DNA of 64,000 bases from Massilia sp. Mn16-1_5 (GTDB lineage Bacteria > Pseudomonadota > Gammaproteobacteria > Burkholderiales > Burkholderiaceae_D). Under the pieces are notes generated by a model. The model had not been told where the DNA came from, did not search any database, and saw only the letters and a program-made list of their open reading frames with translations. Location: NCBI RefSeq assembly GCF_004798585.1, contig NZ_PPXQ01000001.1, positions 186,001-250,000 on the forward strand. The letters are read 5' to 3'. Made by a program: the position numbers and the translations under genes. Shown one piece after another: positions 36,900 to 45,761 of this stretch. How positions within the stretch are numbered: position 1 is the stretch's first letter; each line of letters starts with the position of its first letter.

Positions 36900-39101
36900 A
36901 TGAAATTCGATACGCCCGCCACCACCAATCCGATCGACCAGCTGAAGGTCGTCGGCAAACCGCTGGACCGCATCGACGGCCCGTATAAAACCACCGGCAC
37001 CGCGCCCTATGCCTACGAGCAGCACGCCGCGGCGCCCAATCCGGCCTACGGCTACATCATCGGCTCGGCTGTCGCCAAGGGCCGCATCGCCTCGATCGAC
37101 ACGGCCGCCGCGAAGCGTGCGCCCGGCGTGCTGGCCGTCGTCACCTACGAGAACGCCGGCAAGATCGGCAAGGGCAAGTACAACACCGCGCGCCTGCTGG
37201 CCGGCCCCGAGGTGCAGCACTACCACCAGGCCGTGGCGGTTGTCGTGGCCGAGACCTTCGAGCAGGCCCGCGCCGCCTCGAGCCTGGTCAAGGTCGAATA
37301 CGTCAAGGCCAAGGGCGAGTACGACCTGAAGCAGGCGAAGAACAGCGCCAAACTGCCGAAGAAGGAAGAAAAGCCGGAGACGAAAGCGGGCGACTTCGCC
37401 TCGGCGTTTTCCAGCGCCCCGGTGAAGCTGGACGCGACCTACACGACGCCCGACCAGTCGCATGCGATGATGGAGCCGCACGCTTCGCTCGCCGTGTGGG
37501 AGGGAGACAAGCTCACGGTCTGGACGGCCAACCAGATGATCAACTGGAGCCGCGAGGACATGGCCAAGACGCTCGGCATCCCCAAGGAAAACGTGCGCCT
37601 GGTCTCGCCCTTCATCGGCGGCGGTTTCGGCGGCAAGCTGTTCCTGCGGTCGGAGGCGCTGATGGCGGCCCTGGGCGCACGCGCGGCCGGGCGTCCCGTC
37701 AAGGTGGCGCTGCAGCGCGCCATCATGATGAACAACACCACGCACCGTCCGGCGACTATCCAGCGGATCCGCATCGGCGCCACGCGCGAGGGCCGCATCA
37801 CGGCGATCGCCCATGAAAGCACCTCCGGCGACCTGCCGGGCGGCCAGCCGGAAACGGCGGTCCAGCAGACCCGCCTGCTGTACGCCGGGCCGAACCGCTT
37901 CACCCAGCTGAAGCTGGCCACCCTCGACCTGCCGGAAGCGAATGCGATGCGCGCACCCGGCGAGGCGCCCGGCATGATGGCGCTCGAAATCGCGATCGAC
38001 GAGATGGCGGAAAAGCTGAAGATGGATCCGGTCACCTTCCGCATCATCAATGACACGACGGTGGACCCGGAAAACCGCGCGCGCAAGTTCTCGCAGCGCC
38101 GTTTCGTCGAATGCATGCGCCAGGGCGCCGAGCGCTTCGGCTGGAAGAACCGCAACCCCGAACCGGGCAAGCGCCGGGAAGGACGCTGGCTGATCGGCAT
38201 GGGCGTGGCCTCGGCCTTCCGCAACAACATGAACATGAAGTCGGCCGCCCGCGTGCGCCTCGAGAAGAACGGCAACGTCACGGTCGAAACCGACATGACC
38301 GACATCGGCACCGGCAGCTACACCATCATCGCCCAGACGGCGGCCGAGATGATGGGCTTGCCGATCGAGAAGGTCGCGGTGCGCCTGGGCGACTCGGCTT
38401 TCCCGGTCTCGTCCGGTTCGGGCGGCCAGTGGGGCGGCAACTCGTCCACGGCCGGCGTGTATGCGGCCTGCGTCAAGCTGCGCGAGATGTTGGCGGCCAA
38501 GGCCGGACTCGATCCCGCGACCAGCGAGTTCGCCGACGGGGCGGTCCGTCTCGGTACCCGCTCGGTGCCGCTGGCCCAACTGGCACGCGACGGCGAGATC
38601 ACGGCCGAGGACATGATGGAATACGGCGACCTCGAGAAGAAGACGCAGCAGTCGACTTTCGGCTCGCACTTCGTCGAGGTGGCGGTCGATTCGGCCACTG
38701 GCGAAGTGCGCGTGCGGCGCATGCTGGCGGTGTGCGCGGCCGGACGCATCCTCAACCCGAAGTCGGCGCGCAGCCAGGTAATCGGCGCCATGACGATGGG
38801 CGTGGGCGCGGCGCTGATGGAGCACCTGGTGGTCGACAAGCGCATCGGCTTCTTCGTGAATCACGACCTGGCCGGCTACGAGGTGCCGGTGCACGGCGAC
38901 ATCCCGCACCAGGAGGTGGTGTTCCTGGACGAAACCGACCCGATGAGTTCGCCGATGAAGGCCAAGGGCGTGGGCGAGCTCGGCATCTGCGGCGTGGCGG
39001 CGGCGGTGGCGAACGCCATCTACAACGCGACCGGTGTGCGCGTGCGCGACTATCCGGTCACGCTCGACAAGCTGTTGCCGAAGCTGCCGGCGTACGTTTG
39101 A
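36900..39101 (+). CDS. paoC: Periplasmic aldehyde oxidoreductase, molybdenum subunit (PaoC type)
   Basis: A 733-residue catalytic subunit. Molybdopterin-binding signatures are visible: GGGFGGKLFLRSEALMAALG, ANAMRAPGEAPGMMALE and GSGGQWGGNSSTAG, with the catalytic Glu in KGVGELGICGVAAA near the C-terminus. Length and pattern match PaoC (about 730), which binds molybdopterin cytosine dinucleotide, rather than the larger xanthine dehydrogenases. It begins 4 bases after the paoB stop. The usual maturation chaperone (PaoD/XdhC type) is not found after it; the following 146 bp hold palindromic repeats. Confidence 0.93.
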   Translation: MKFDTPATTNPIDQLKVVGKPLDRIDGPYKTTGTAPYAYEQHAAAPNPAYGYIIGSAVAKGRIASIDTAAAKRAPGVLAVVTYENAGKIGKGKYNTARLLAGPEVQHYHQAVAVVVAETFEQARAASSLVKVEYVKAKGEYDLKQAKNSAKLPKKEEKPETKAGDFASAFSSAPVKLDATYTTPDQSHAMMEPHASLAVWEGDKLTVWTANQMINWSREDMAKTLGIPKENVRLVSPFIGGGFGGKLFLRSEALMAALGARAAGRPVKVALQRAIMMNNTTHRPATIQRIRIGATREGRITAIAHESTSGDLPGGQPETAVQQTRLLYAGPNRFTQLKLATLDLPEANAMRAPGEAPGMMALEIAIDEMAEKLKMDPVTFRIINDTTVDPENRARKFSQRRFVECMRQGAERFGWKNRNPEPGKRREGRWLIGMGVASAFRNNMNMKSAARVRLEKNGNVTVETDMTDIGTGSYTIIAQTAAEMMGLPIEKVAVRLGDSAFPVSSGSGGQWGGNSSTAGVYAACVKLREMLAAKAGLDPATSEFADGAVRLGTRSVPLAQLARDGEITAEDMMEYGDLEKKTQQSTFGSHFVEVAVDSATGEVRVRRMLAVCAAGRILNPKSARSQVIGAMTMGVGAALMEHLVVDKRIGFFVNHDLAGYEVPVHGDIPHQEVVFLDETDPMSSPMKAKGVGELGICGVAAAVANAIYNATGVRVRDYPVTLDKLLPKLPAYV

Positions 39102-39117
39102 TGCTGAGCAGTTTTTC

Positions 39118-39223
39118 GTAGGGTGGGCACTCCGTGCCCACGCGGTACGCTGCGAGATCAGCGGGCACGCAATCGGAGCCGATAACGATCACCGCGTGGA
39201 CGGCAGAGCCGTCCACCCTACGG
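39118..39223. repeat. Inverted pair of REP-like palindromic repeats
   Basis: Unit 1 (39118-39145, plus) is GTAGGGTG + GGCACTCCGTGCC + CACGCGG. Unit 2 (39192-39223, minus) has the same outer arms around a different inner stem, GACGGCTCTGCCGTC. The units face each other between paoC and the TerC-family gene. The same family recurs at 48482-48576 and 63222-63284. Confidence 0.8.
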
Positions 39224-39247
39224 AGACTGGCGCGGGAGAAGCGAAAC

Positions 39248-40840
39248 ATGGAATGGATGGCCGATCCGAACATCTGGATAGGGTTCTCGACCCTGGTCGT
39301 GCTCGAGATCGTGCTCGGCATCGACAACCTGATCTTCATCGCCATCCTCGCGGAAAAGCTGCCGCCCGAGCAGCGCGACCGCGCGCGCCTGCTGGGCCTC
39401 TCGCTGGCGATGCTGATGCGGGTCGGCCTGCTGACCATGATTTCCTGGATCGTCTCGTTGACCGAACCGCTGTTCTCGGTCGGCAGCATGGCGCTGTCCG
39501 GGCGCGACCTGATCCTGCTGCTGGGCGGCCTGTTCCTGCTGTTCAAGGCGACCATGGAGCTGCACGAGCGCGTCGAAGGCAAGACGGCGCAGCATAGCGG
39601 GCCCGTCGAATACGCCAGCTTCACCGTGGTCGTGGCCCAGATCATCGCGCTCGACGCCGTGTTCTCGCTCGATTCCGTGATCACCGCGGTCGGCATGGTC
39701 GACGAGCTGTGGGTGATGATGGCGGCGGTCGTGGTGGCGATGGGCGTGATGCTGTTCGCCTCGAAAACCCTGACCCGCTTCGTGAATGCGCATCCGACCG
39801 TGGTCGTGCTGTGCCTGAGCTTCCTCCTGATGATCGGCCTGTCGCTGATCGCCGAAGGCTTCGGCTTCCACATTCCGAAGAGCTACCTGTATGCGGCGAT
39901 CGGCTTCTCGGTGGCGATCGAGGCCCTGAACCAGCTGGCCTCGCGCAACCTGGCGAAGGAGGAAAGCCGGGTGCCGCTGCGCGAGCGCACCGCCGACGCC
40001 ATCCTGCGCATGCTGGGGGGATCGAGCGCGCCGGCGCCGGGCGCCGACGCCACGCCGCTCGCAGCCAGCGCCGAGGAAGCCTTCGAGCCGGCCGAGCGCC
40101 ACATGGTGAGCGGGGTGCTGAGCCTGTCGCAGCGCTCGATCCGCTCGATCATGACCAACCGCGCCGACATTTCCTGGATCGACATCGACGCCCCGGCCGA
40201 CGTGATCCGCGGCCAGATCATGGAAACGCCGCACAGTTTCTTCCCGGTCTGCAAGGGCCAGCTCGACGAGATCATCGGCGTGGTGCGCGCGCGCGACCTG
40301 ATGGCCGACCTGGCGCTGGGCGGGCGCATCGACCCGGCCCACGTGCGCACGCCGATCATCATTCCCGAGACCGGCGACGTGCTGAAGGTGATGGATACCC
40401 TGAAGCGCTCGCATGGCCAGCTGGTGCTGATCGCCGACGAGTACGGCACCCTGCAGGGCCTGGTGACGCCGATCGACATCCTGGAAGCGATCGCCGGCGA
40501 ATTTCCCGACGAGGACGAGCAGCCGGCCGTGCTGCGCCAGGGCCCGGACCGCTGGCGCATCGATGGCGCGGCCGACCTGCACGACGTCGAGCGCGAGCTG
40601 GGCGTCGATACGCTGGTGAGCGAGAGCGACGACTACAGCTCGCTGGCCGGCTTCCTGCTCGAGCGCCTGGGTACATTGCCCACGGTCGGTGAACAGGTCG
40701 TGGTCGACGACCTGCGCTTCGAGGTGGCCGCGGTCGAGGACCGGAGAATTGCCTCGGTGCTGGTCACGCGCACCGCGGCAGCGGAGACGCCGCAGCGCGG
40801 CGGGCGCAACGCCCGTAGCCAGCCCCGGTCCCGCAACTGA
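39248..40840 (+). CDS. TerC-family membrane protein with CBS pair and CorC domain (YegH/YoaE-like)
   Basis: A 530-residue inner-membrane protein: an N-terminal TerC domain with seven hydrophobic helices (about 1-235; [39 protein letters not shown] with conserved Asp/Asn), two CBS domains (about 295-420; [37 protein letters not shown]) and a C-terminal CorC/HlyC transporter-associated domain (about 435-515). It resembles E. coli YegH/YoaE. TerC proteins are linked to metal (Mn2+) efflux or exoenzyme metalation (established for some members). The start at 39248 fits the helix start and GGGAGAAGCG upstream. Confidence 0.9.
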   Translation: MEWMADPNIWIGFSTLVVLEIVLGIDNLIFIAILAEKLPPEQRDRARLLGLSLAMLMRVGLLTMISWIVSLTEPLFSVGSMALSGRDLILLLGGLFLLFKATMELHERVEGKTAQHSGPVEYASFTVVVAQIIALDAVFSLDSVITAVGMVDELWVMMAAVVVAMGVMLFASKTLTRFVNAHPTVVVLCLSFLLMIGLSLIAEGFGFHIPKSYLYAAIGFSVAIEALNQLASRNLAKEESRVPLRERTADAILRMLGGSSAPAPGADATPLAASAEEAFEPAERHMVSGVLSLSQRSIRSIMTNRADISWIDIDAPADVIRGQIMETPHSFFPVCKGQLDEIIGVVRARDLMADLALGGRIDPAHVRTPIIIPETGDVLKVMDTLKRSHGQLVLIADEYGTLQGLVTPIDILEAIAGEFPDEDEQPAVLRQGPDRWRIDGAADLHDVERELGVDTLVSESDDYSSLAGFLLERLGTLPTVGEQVVVDDLRFEVAAVEDRRIASVLVTRTAAAETPQRGGRNARSQPRSRN

Positions 40841-40852
40841 AAGCGGCCGGGA

Positions 40853-41131
40853 TCAGACCGGAATGACCGAGGTCCCGCCGCCCGCCGCGCCGTAGTTCTG
40901 CAGGTCGCCGAACGGCAGTCGGCGCTCGTTCAGGGCTTGCAGGATGGCCTGCAACTGTTCCTCGTCCGGCGAAATGTAGACGATCACCTGATCCAGTTCG
41001 TTCTCGAAATAAGGCGTATAAGGCACGTCGGTTTCCGGCATGACCTTGGCGACATAGCGCCCGTTCTGCAATTCGCCGAAGACGGTGACGAGAGTGGCGG
41101 CGGTGGTGCTGTTGTTGACGGTGAGTTCCAT
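40853..41131 (-). CDS. Small conserved-looking protein of unknown function
   Basis: A 92-residue soluble acidic protein: MELTVNNSTTAATLVTVFGE, then KVMPETDVPYTPYFENELD and a C-terminal Gly-rich tail GAAGGGTSVIPV. A strong AGGAGAACC precedes the ATG at 41131, and codon use matches the neighbours, so I regard it as real. No domain is recognised, and there are no Cys or His clusters. It is convergent with the TerC-family gene (12 bp apart). Confidence 0.7.
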   Translation of the reverse strand: MELTVNNSTTAATLVTVFGELQNGRYVAKVMPETDVPYTPYFENELDQVIVYISPDEEQLQAILQALNERRLPFGDLQNYGAAGGGTSVIPV

Positions 41132-41230
41132 GGTTCTCCTGGTGTGGTTGACGCTGGCATGACACCAATATCGCGCCAAACCGGCTGAGGCGGCGCAGCT
41201 TTGCCCTACATAAAATCCTGTGTCCGGACG

Positions 41231-42751
41231 TCACAGGCGCAGGGCGTTCGCGCGCAGGTAGTCGTCCAGCACCGGGATCGACGGACTGCCGGCCGCCAGC
41301 CCGACATAGCTGTCGGGCCTGAGCAGGTAGACGGCGTGCTCGGCCAGGCCGGCCTCGGCGCAGCCGGGGTGCCACTCGAACTGGCGCAGCGTGATTCCGT
41401 GCAGGGCGCACCAGGTCGCGACGTCGGGCCGCGCCTGGCCGTACACGTGGACCTGCCAGCCGGGCACCGGCAGCGGTTCGAAGTTGTCGCCGCCATCGAA
41501 ACGCACCCACGGCAGGCGGTCGCCGCCGTGCACCTTGCCGGCACTGCCTGTGTTGAGCGGCGCGGTCCGGTAATGCACCAGGGTCTGCGAGATGGTGCGG
41601 AACAGGAATTCGCGTGCGCCCGGCAGCCTGGCGACCAGCGGCATGATGCGTGGGACGATGCCGGTGCGGACGATCTCGGCCACGGGACCGTCGGCCGTGA
41701 GGAAGCTGAAGGCGCGGTCGGTCGTGTGCACCAGGCGCTGGGCGAAAGGCAGGCGCTCGGCCTCGTAACTGTCGAGCAGCTCCCCGGGCGCCTGGCTGTG
41801 CACCACGGCGGCCAGCTTCCACGCAAGGTTGATCGCGTCGCCGATGCCGGTGTTCATGCCTTGACCGCCGGCCGGGCTATGGATGTGGCCGGCGTCGCCG
41901 ACGAGAAAGGCGCGTCCGCGCCGGAAGTGATCGGCGACGCGGTGGTGCACCCGGTAGGTCGAGAACCAGTTCACCATGCGCACGCTGATCATCAGGTTGT
42001 CGATCGCGCGCTGGCTGACGTCGGAAAACTGCAGCTTGTCCGCGTGCTCGGCCCGGTCCTCGCGCACGGTGCCGACCAGGCGGCCGCGGCCGCTCGGCGC
42101 CGTGGCGAACACGGCCAGCAGGTCCGATTCGTCCAGGTCGAGGTTGAGCTCGCCGTTCAGGGCGGGACTGTCGCCCTCGATGTCGGCCACATAGAAGACC
42201 TGCCGGTAGGTACCGCCGGGAAAACCGACGTCCATGATGTCGCGCACCTTCGAGCGTGCGCCATCGCAGCCGACCAGCCATTGCGCGGCGCAGCGTTGCT
42301 CGGTCCCGGCCGCGTCGACCAGGGTCGCTTCGACGTGGCCGCCACGGTCCTCGAAACCCGTCAGGCTCAGGTTCCGTTCGACCTCGATGCCGGCCGCCGC
42401 CAGCCGGTCCACCAGCAGCCGCTCGTGGCGGTCCTGCGGGTAGATGAAGAAAAAGGGGTAGGGCGTCAGCCCGGCGCCGATCGCGCCCAGCGGGATCCGT
42501 GCGCGGTGCTCGCCTTCGGCCCAGAGATTGAAAAACTCGATGGGGTGGCCGGCGTCCACCACGGGCTGGGCCAGGTCGAGCTGGCGGTAGAGCTCGAGCG
42601 TGCGTGCCTGCACGGCCAGCGCGCGCGAGGTCGTGCCGGGACCGCTGGCGGCATCGACAATGCGCAGCTTGACGCCGAATGCATGCAGCCACAGCGCCAG
42701 CACCAGCCCGCTCGGGCCGGCGCCGACGATCAATACCTCGGACTCGTTCAT
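41231..42751 (-). CDS. FAD-dependent aromatic monooxygenase (PheA/TfdB/MhpA family)
   Basis: A 506-residue group A flavin monooxygenase. The FAD motifs are complete: GxGxxG as VLIVGAGPSGLVLALWLHAF, DG motif CDGARSKVRDIMDV and GD motif FLVGDAGHIHSPAGGQGMNT. A thioredoxin-like C-terminal domain (about 390-506; GDRLPWVRF, VYLLRPDSYVGLA) places it with phenol, resorcinol and polyketide hydroxylases (PheA/TfdB). It should use NAD(P)H and O2 to hydroxylate an aromatic ring; the substrate is unknown. It is divergent from the phosphofructokinase gene and has no catabolic neighbours. Confidence 0.9.
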   Translation of the reverse strand: MNESEVLIVGAGPSGLVLALWLHAFGVKLRIVDAASGPGTTSRALAVQARTLELYRQLDLAQPVVDAGHPIEFFNLWAEGEHRARIPLGAIGAGLTPYPFFFIYPQDRHERLLVDRLAAAGIEVERNLSLTGFEDRGGHVEATLVDAAGTEQRCAAQWLVGCDGARSKVRDIMDVGFPGGTYRQVFYVADIEGDSPALNGELNLDLDESDLLAVFATAPSGRGRLVGTVREDRAEHADKLQFSDVSQRAIDNLMISVRMVNWFSTYRVHHRVADHFRRGRAFLVGDAGHIHSPAGGQGMNTGIGDAINLAWKLAAVVHSQAPGELLDSYEAERLPFAQRLVHTTDRAFSFLTADGPVAEIVRTGIVPRIMPLVARLPGAREFLFRTISQTLVHYRTAPLNTGSAGKVHGGDRLPWVRFDGGDNFEPLPVPGWQVHVYGQARPDVATWCALHGITLRQFEWHPGCAEAGLAEHAVYLLRPDSYVGLAAGSPSIPVLDDYLRANALRL

Positions 42752-42940
42752 GAGCGTCTCCCGGGTTTGCGCATCGTCGCCACCATGCTACCTCCGATGG
42801 CGGTCCAGGGTAAGGCTTGGTCGTGTCGCCGGCTGGCGTACCTTGGTTCGACGATAACGTTGGCATCGCGCCCGCATCCGTGCGCCACCAGGTTCCGCGC
42901 GACCGCATCATGCTCGAACGACAGACCGGCGGGAGGAAGG

Positions 42941-44062
42941 ATGAGCGCACAGGAGGTGGCGAGAATACGACGGATCGGCGTACTGACCGGCGGCGGCGAC
43001 GCGCCCGGCCTGAACGGCGTGATCCGCGCCGTCGTACTGGCGGCCGAGCGGCGCGGCTGGGAATGCCACGGCATCCGCGACGGCTTCAACGGCCTGCTCG
43101 CGCCCGAGACCTGCGCCGGCGAACCGGTCGTGCGCCTGCACGGTCTGGACGTGCAATCGATCGGCCACCTGGGCGGTACCATCCTCGGCAGTACCAACCG
43201 CGGCAATCCCTTGCACTATCCGGGAGTCGACGCCGAAGGCGCGCCCGTCGAGCGTGACCGCACGCGCGAAGTTGTCGACCTGTGCCGTGCGCGCGGCCTG
43301 GATGCACTGGTCATCGTCGGCGGCGACGGCTCGATGGGCATCGCCCAGGCGCTGCACCTGCACGGCCTGCGCGTGGTCGGCGTTCCGAAAACCATCGACA
43401 ACGACCTCGACCGCACCTTCTTCACCTTCGGTTTCGATACCGCCGTCGGCTTCGCCGCCGAGTGCATCGACCGCCTGCACACGACGGCGCACAGCCAGCA
43501 CCGGGTGATGGTGGTCGAGGTGATGGGACGCTACGCCGGCTGGATCGCCCTGCATGCCGGCATCGCAGGCGGCGCCCACGCGATCCTGCTGCCCGAGATT
43601 CCTTACCGGATCGAACCCATCCTGGAAGCGATCGCGCGCCGCGACGCCGGCGGCCATCATCACGCAATCGTGGTCGCGGCCGAAGGGGCGCAGGAGCTGG
43701 GTGGCGAACGCAGCGTCAAGGCGGCGGCGGCGGACGGGCATGCCGAGCGCCTGGGCGGTATCGGCGCGCACCTGGAATCCCGGCTGGCGGCAAGCGGCAA
43801 GGAGTGCCGCAGCGTCGTGCTCGGCCACCTGCTGCGCGGGGGCAGTCCCTCGAGCTTCGACCGCGTGATCGCAGCCCGTTTCGGCGCGGCGGCCGTGCGT
43901 GCGCTGGCGGCGGGCCGGCAAGGCGTCATGGTCGCGCTCGGCCCGCAGGCGATCGAACTGGTGCCCCTCGCAGAGGTGGCCGGCCGCACCCGCAGCGTCT
44001 CCATCGACAGCGATACCGTCGCCACCGCGCGCGAACTGGGTATTTGTCTCGGCGATACCTGA
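42941..44062 (+). CDS. pfkA: 6-phosphofructokinase
   Basis: A 373-residue PfkA-superfamily enzyme phosphorylating fructose-6-P in glycolysis. It has GGGDAPGLNGVIRA, GGDGSMGIAQ and PKTIDNDLDRTFFTFGFDTA, and EVMGRYAGWIALHAG as the substrate loop. In GGDGS the residue equivalent to E. coli Gly104 is Gly, pointing to ATP as donor; Lys in PKTIDND is the feature shared with PPi enzymes. This combination is known from group III 'mixed-substrate' ATP enzymes. The start at 42941 is placed by GGGAGGAAGG; the in-frame upstream frame lies antisense to the monooxygenase. The gene is followed by the cyanophycin promoter region. Confidence 0.92.
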   Translation: MSAQEVARIRRIGVLTGGGDAPGLNGVIRAVVLAAERRGWECHGIRDGFNGLLAPETCAGEPVVRLHGLDVQSIGHLGGTILGSTNRGNPLHYPGVDAEGAPVERDRTREVVDLCRARGLDALVIVGGDGSMGIAQALHLHGLRVVGVPKTIDNDLDRTFFTFGFDTAVGFAAECIDRLHTTAHSQHRVMVVEVMGRYAGWIALHAGIAGGAHAILLPEIPYRIEPILEAIARRDAGGHHHAIVVAAEGAQELGGERSVKAAAADGHAERLGGIGAHLESRLAASGKECRSVVLGHLLRGGSPSSFDRVIAARFGAAAVRALAAGRQGVMVALGPQAIELVPLAEVAGRTRSVSIDSDTVATARELGICLGDT

Positions 44063-44105
44063 TTGACACGGGTTTGACCCGCGTTCCAATAACATTTTAT
44101 TACTT

Positions 44106-44125
44106 TTGTAAGGCTTGTCTTACAT
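44106..44125. promoter_or_regulatory. Cyanophycin operator copy 1: TGTAAG-N6-CTTACAT dyad
   Basis: TTGTAAG-GCTTGT-CTTACAT, an interrupted palindrome 87 bp before the HDO start codon. Its centre is 53.5 bp upstream of the first base of the -10-like GATAAT at 44169. The same dyad occurs at the same distance in the divergent-side cyanophycin unit (53145-53164). Confidence 0.65.
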
Positions 44126-44168
44126 TCACTGGGCGCGCGTGCCGATCCCCGTTGCATGGCCCAGCCCG

Positions 44169-44174
44169 GATAAT
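44169..44174 (+). promoter_or_regulatory. Putative -10 element of the HDO-cphA unit
   Basis: GATAAT, 38 bp before the start codon at 44212. The 17-bp-spaced -35 position (44146-44151, TCCCCG) does not resemble TTGACA, as expected for an activator-dependent promoter. Confidence 0.45.
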
Positions 44175-44211
44175 TCCAATAATCATTCAACAAGATTGTG
44201 AACAAAAGTTT

Positions 44212-45666
44212 ATGATGCCATCGCTCGACAATGCCGTAGCCGTTCCACGCCAGGCGCAGACGCGCGCAGCCGGCCAGGAACGTGCCCGCGAGCTCTACTT
44301 CGCTCTCTACGCCGATCCGCTGAACAATGCGCGCGCCGGCGAAGCCTACCTGCGCGAGCAGATCGCCGCCGTGCAGGACATCCCAGCCGACCTGCCGCCG
44401 ACGCTGGCCCAGTTGCCGGCCTGGATCGAGGCGCGCAGCGAAGCCGTGGGCATCCAGTACCGCGAATACCTGGCCGCACGCAAGGGCGGGGCGCCGCGCC
44501 GCTATTTCCATACCAAGGCGCATGCGCTGAACTTCATCAAGTCGGTGGCGCCGACCAAGCTGGTCGACGGTTCCTGGCTCTACGGCATGCTGAGGCATTG
44601 GGACAACCCGGACTTCCACCCCCTGATCAAGACCTATCTCGAAGAGCTGGGCGAGGGTGTGCCGGACAAGAACCACGTCACCCTCTACCGCAAGCTGCTC
44701 GCCACCCACGGCATCGACAACTGGGAGCAGCTGAGCGACGAGCATTTCGTGCAGGGCGCGATCCAGCTGGCCCTGGGCCACAATGCCGAGCGCTTCCTGC
44801 CAGAAGTCATCGGCTTCAACCTGGGCTACGAGCAGCTGCCGCTGCACCTTCTGATCACGTCCTACGAGCTGAACGAGTTCGGCATCGATCCGTACTACTT
44901 CCAGCTTCACGTCACGGTCGACAACGCCGCCACCGGCCACGCGCAGAAGGCGGTGCAGGCCCTGCTCGACCTGATGCCGCAAGTGGGCGACCGTGCCGCC
45001 TTCTACAAGCGCGTGCTCGACGGCTACCGCCTGAACGAGCTGGGCGCCAGCACGAATTCCGTGATCGCCAACTTCGACCTGCAGGACGAGCTGGTGACCG
45101 TCCTGGCCCAGAAGAGCACGGTCGGCAAGAACATGCATTCGGACTACTGCCGCGTCGCCGGCCGTTCCGTCAACGACTGGCTGGCCGAACCGGGCCAGAT
45201 TCCGGGCTTCCTCGCGGCGCTGGAGTCCGCCGGCTGGATCAAGCGCGGCGAAGAGGTGGCCAACAGCCGCTTCTGGCGCCTGATCGAAGGCGAGCGCGCC
45301 GAGATGTTCGGCGTGTTTTCAAGCTACGAGCAGCAGGTGCTGCGCGACTGGATCGTCAGCGTGCCGGGCAGCACGGTAAAGCCGGAACGCACGCTGACCT
45401 GGCGCGCGCGCCAGCGCACCCTGGACAACCTGGGCCAGCATGCCGAGCGCTCGACCAGCTTCCCCGAGCGCGGCCTGATCCGCCGCCGCGCCGCGCGCGA
45501 CACGGACTCGAACAACGAACTGGGCCTGCTGGAACAGCGCGTGGCCGCCGCCGCCGGCAAGCCCGAGGCGATGGCGCTGCTGCTCGAGCTGATGACGCCG
45601 GCGAACCACCACGGCGCGGCTGGCCTGATGGGGACGCGCATGTACACCCAGCTGCTCGATAGTTAG
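44212..45666 (+). CDS. Haem-oxygenase-like di-iron oxidase (HDO) family protein, cyanophycin-linked
   Basis: A 484-residue soluble protein of the 'iron-containing redox enzyme' (Haem_oxygenase_2-like) family. The helical core spans about 75-265. Candidate di-iron ligands are Glu144/Glu145, His155, Glu198, Glu207 and the C-terminal set His233, Asp237, His243 (QLHVTVDNAATGHAQKA). HDO enzymes such as UndA, BesC and SznF use O2 to oxidise amino acids, guanidines or fatty acids (established for the superfamily). The C-terminal 200 residues are unassigned. It sits 96 bp upstream of cphA, presumably in one transcript, so arginine, aspartate, their dipeptide or the polymer are plausible substrates (inference). 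The ribosome site is weak; ATGs at 44212 and 44215 are both possible. Confidence 0.8.
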   Translation: MMPSLDNAVAVPRQAQTRAAGQERARELYFALYADPLNNARAGEAYLREQIAAVQDIPADLPPTLAQLPAWIEARSEAVGIQYREYLAARKGGAPRRYFHTKAHALNFIKSVAPTKLVDGSWLYGMLRHWDNPDFHPLIKTYLEELGEGVPDKNHVTLYRKLLATHGIDNWEQLSDEHFVQGAIQLALGHNAERFLPEVIGFNLGYEQLPLHLLITSYELNEFGIDPYYFQLHVTVDNAATGHAQKAVQALLDLMPQVGDRAAFYKRVLDGYRLNELGASTNSVIANFDLQDELVTVLAQKSTVGKNMHSDYCRVAGRSVNDWLAEPGQIPGFLAALESAGWIKRGEEVANSRFWRLIEGERAEMFGVFSSYEQQVLRDWIVSVPGSTVKPERTLTWRARQRTLDNLGQHAERSTSFPERGLIRRRAARDTDSNNELGLLEQRVAAAAGKPEAMALLLELMTPANHHGAAGLMGTRMYTQLLDS

Positions 45667-45761
45667 CAGGGCGCGCACAGGTTTCACCCGGCCGGACTCC
45701 CCAGGGACGCCGGCCGGTTTCACGCACACATAAAAATATCCAACAATAGGGACATTCTCTC

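Noticed and set aside
31094-39101. Purine catabolism cluster (NCS2 permease plus xanthine dehydrogenase)
   Set aside because: The molybdenum enzyme has a Tat signal, a [4Fe-4S] insert and subunit sizes of PaoABC rather than XdhABC, and a kinase gene on the permease strand separates them.
41201-42940. In-frame extension of the phosphofructokinase gene
   Set aside because: It is antisense to the FAD monooxygenase; homology and a GGGAGGAAGG site place the start at 42941.
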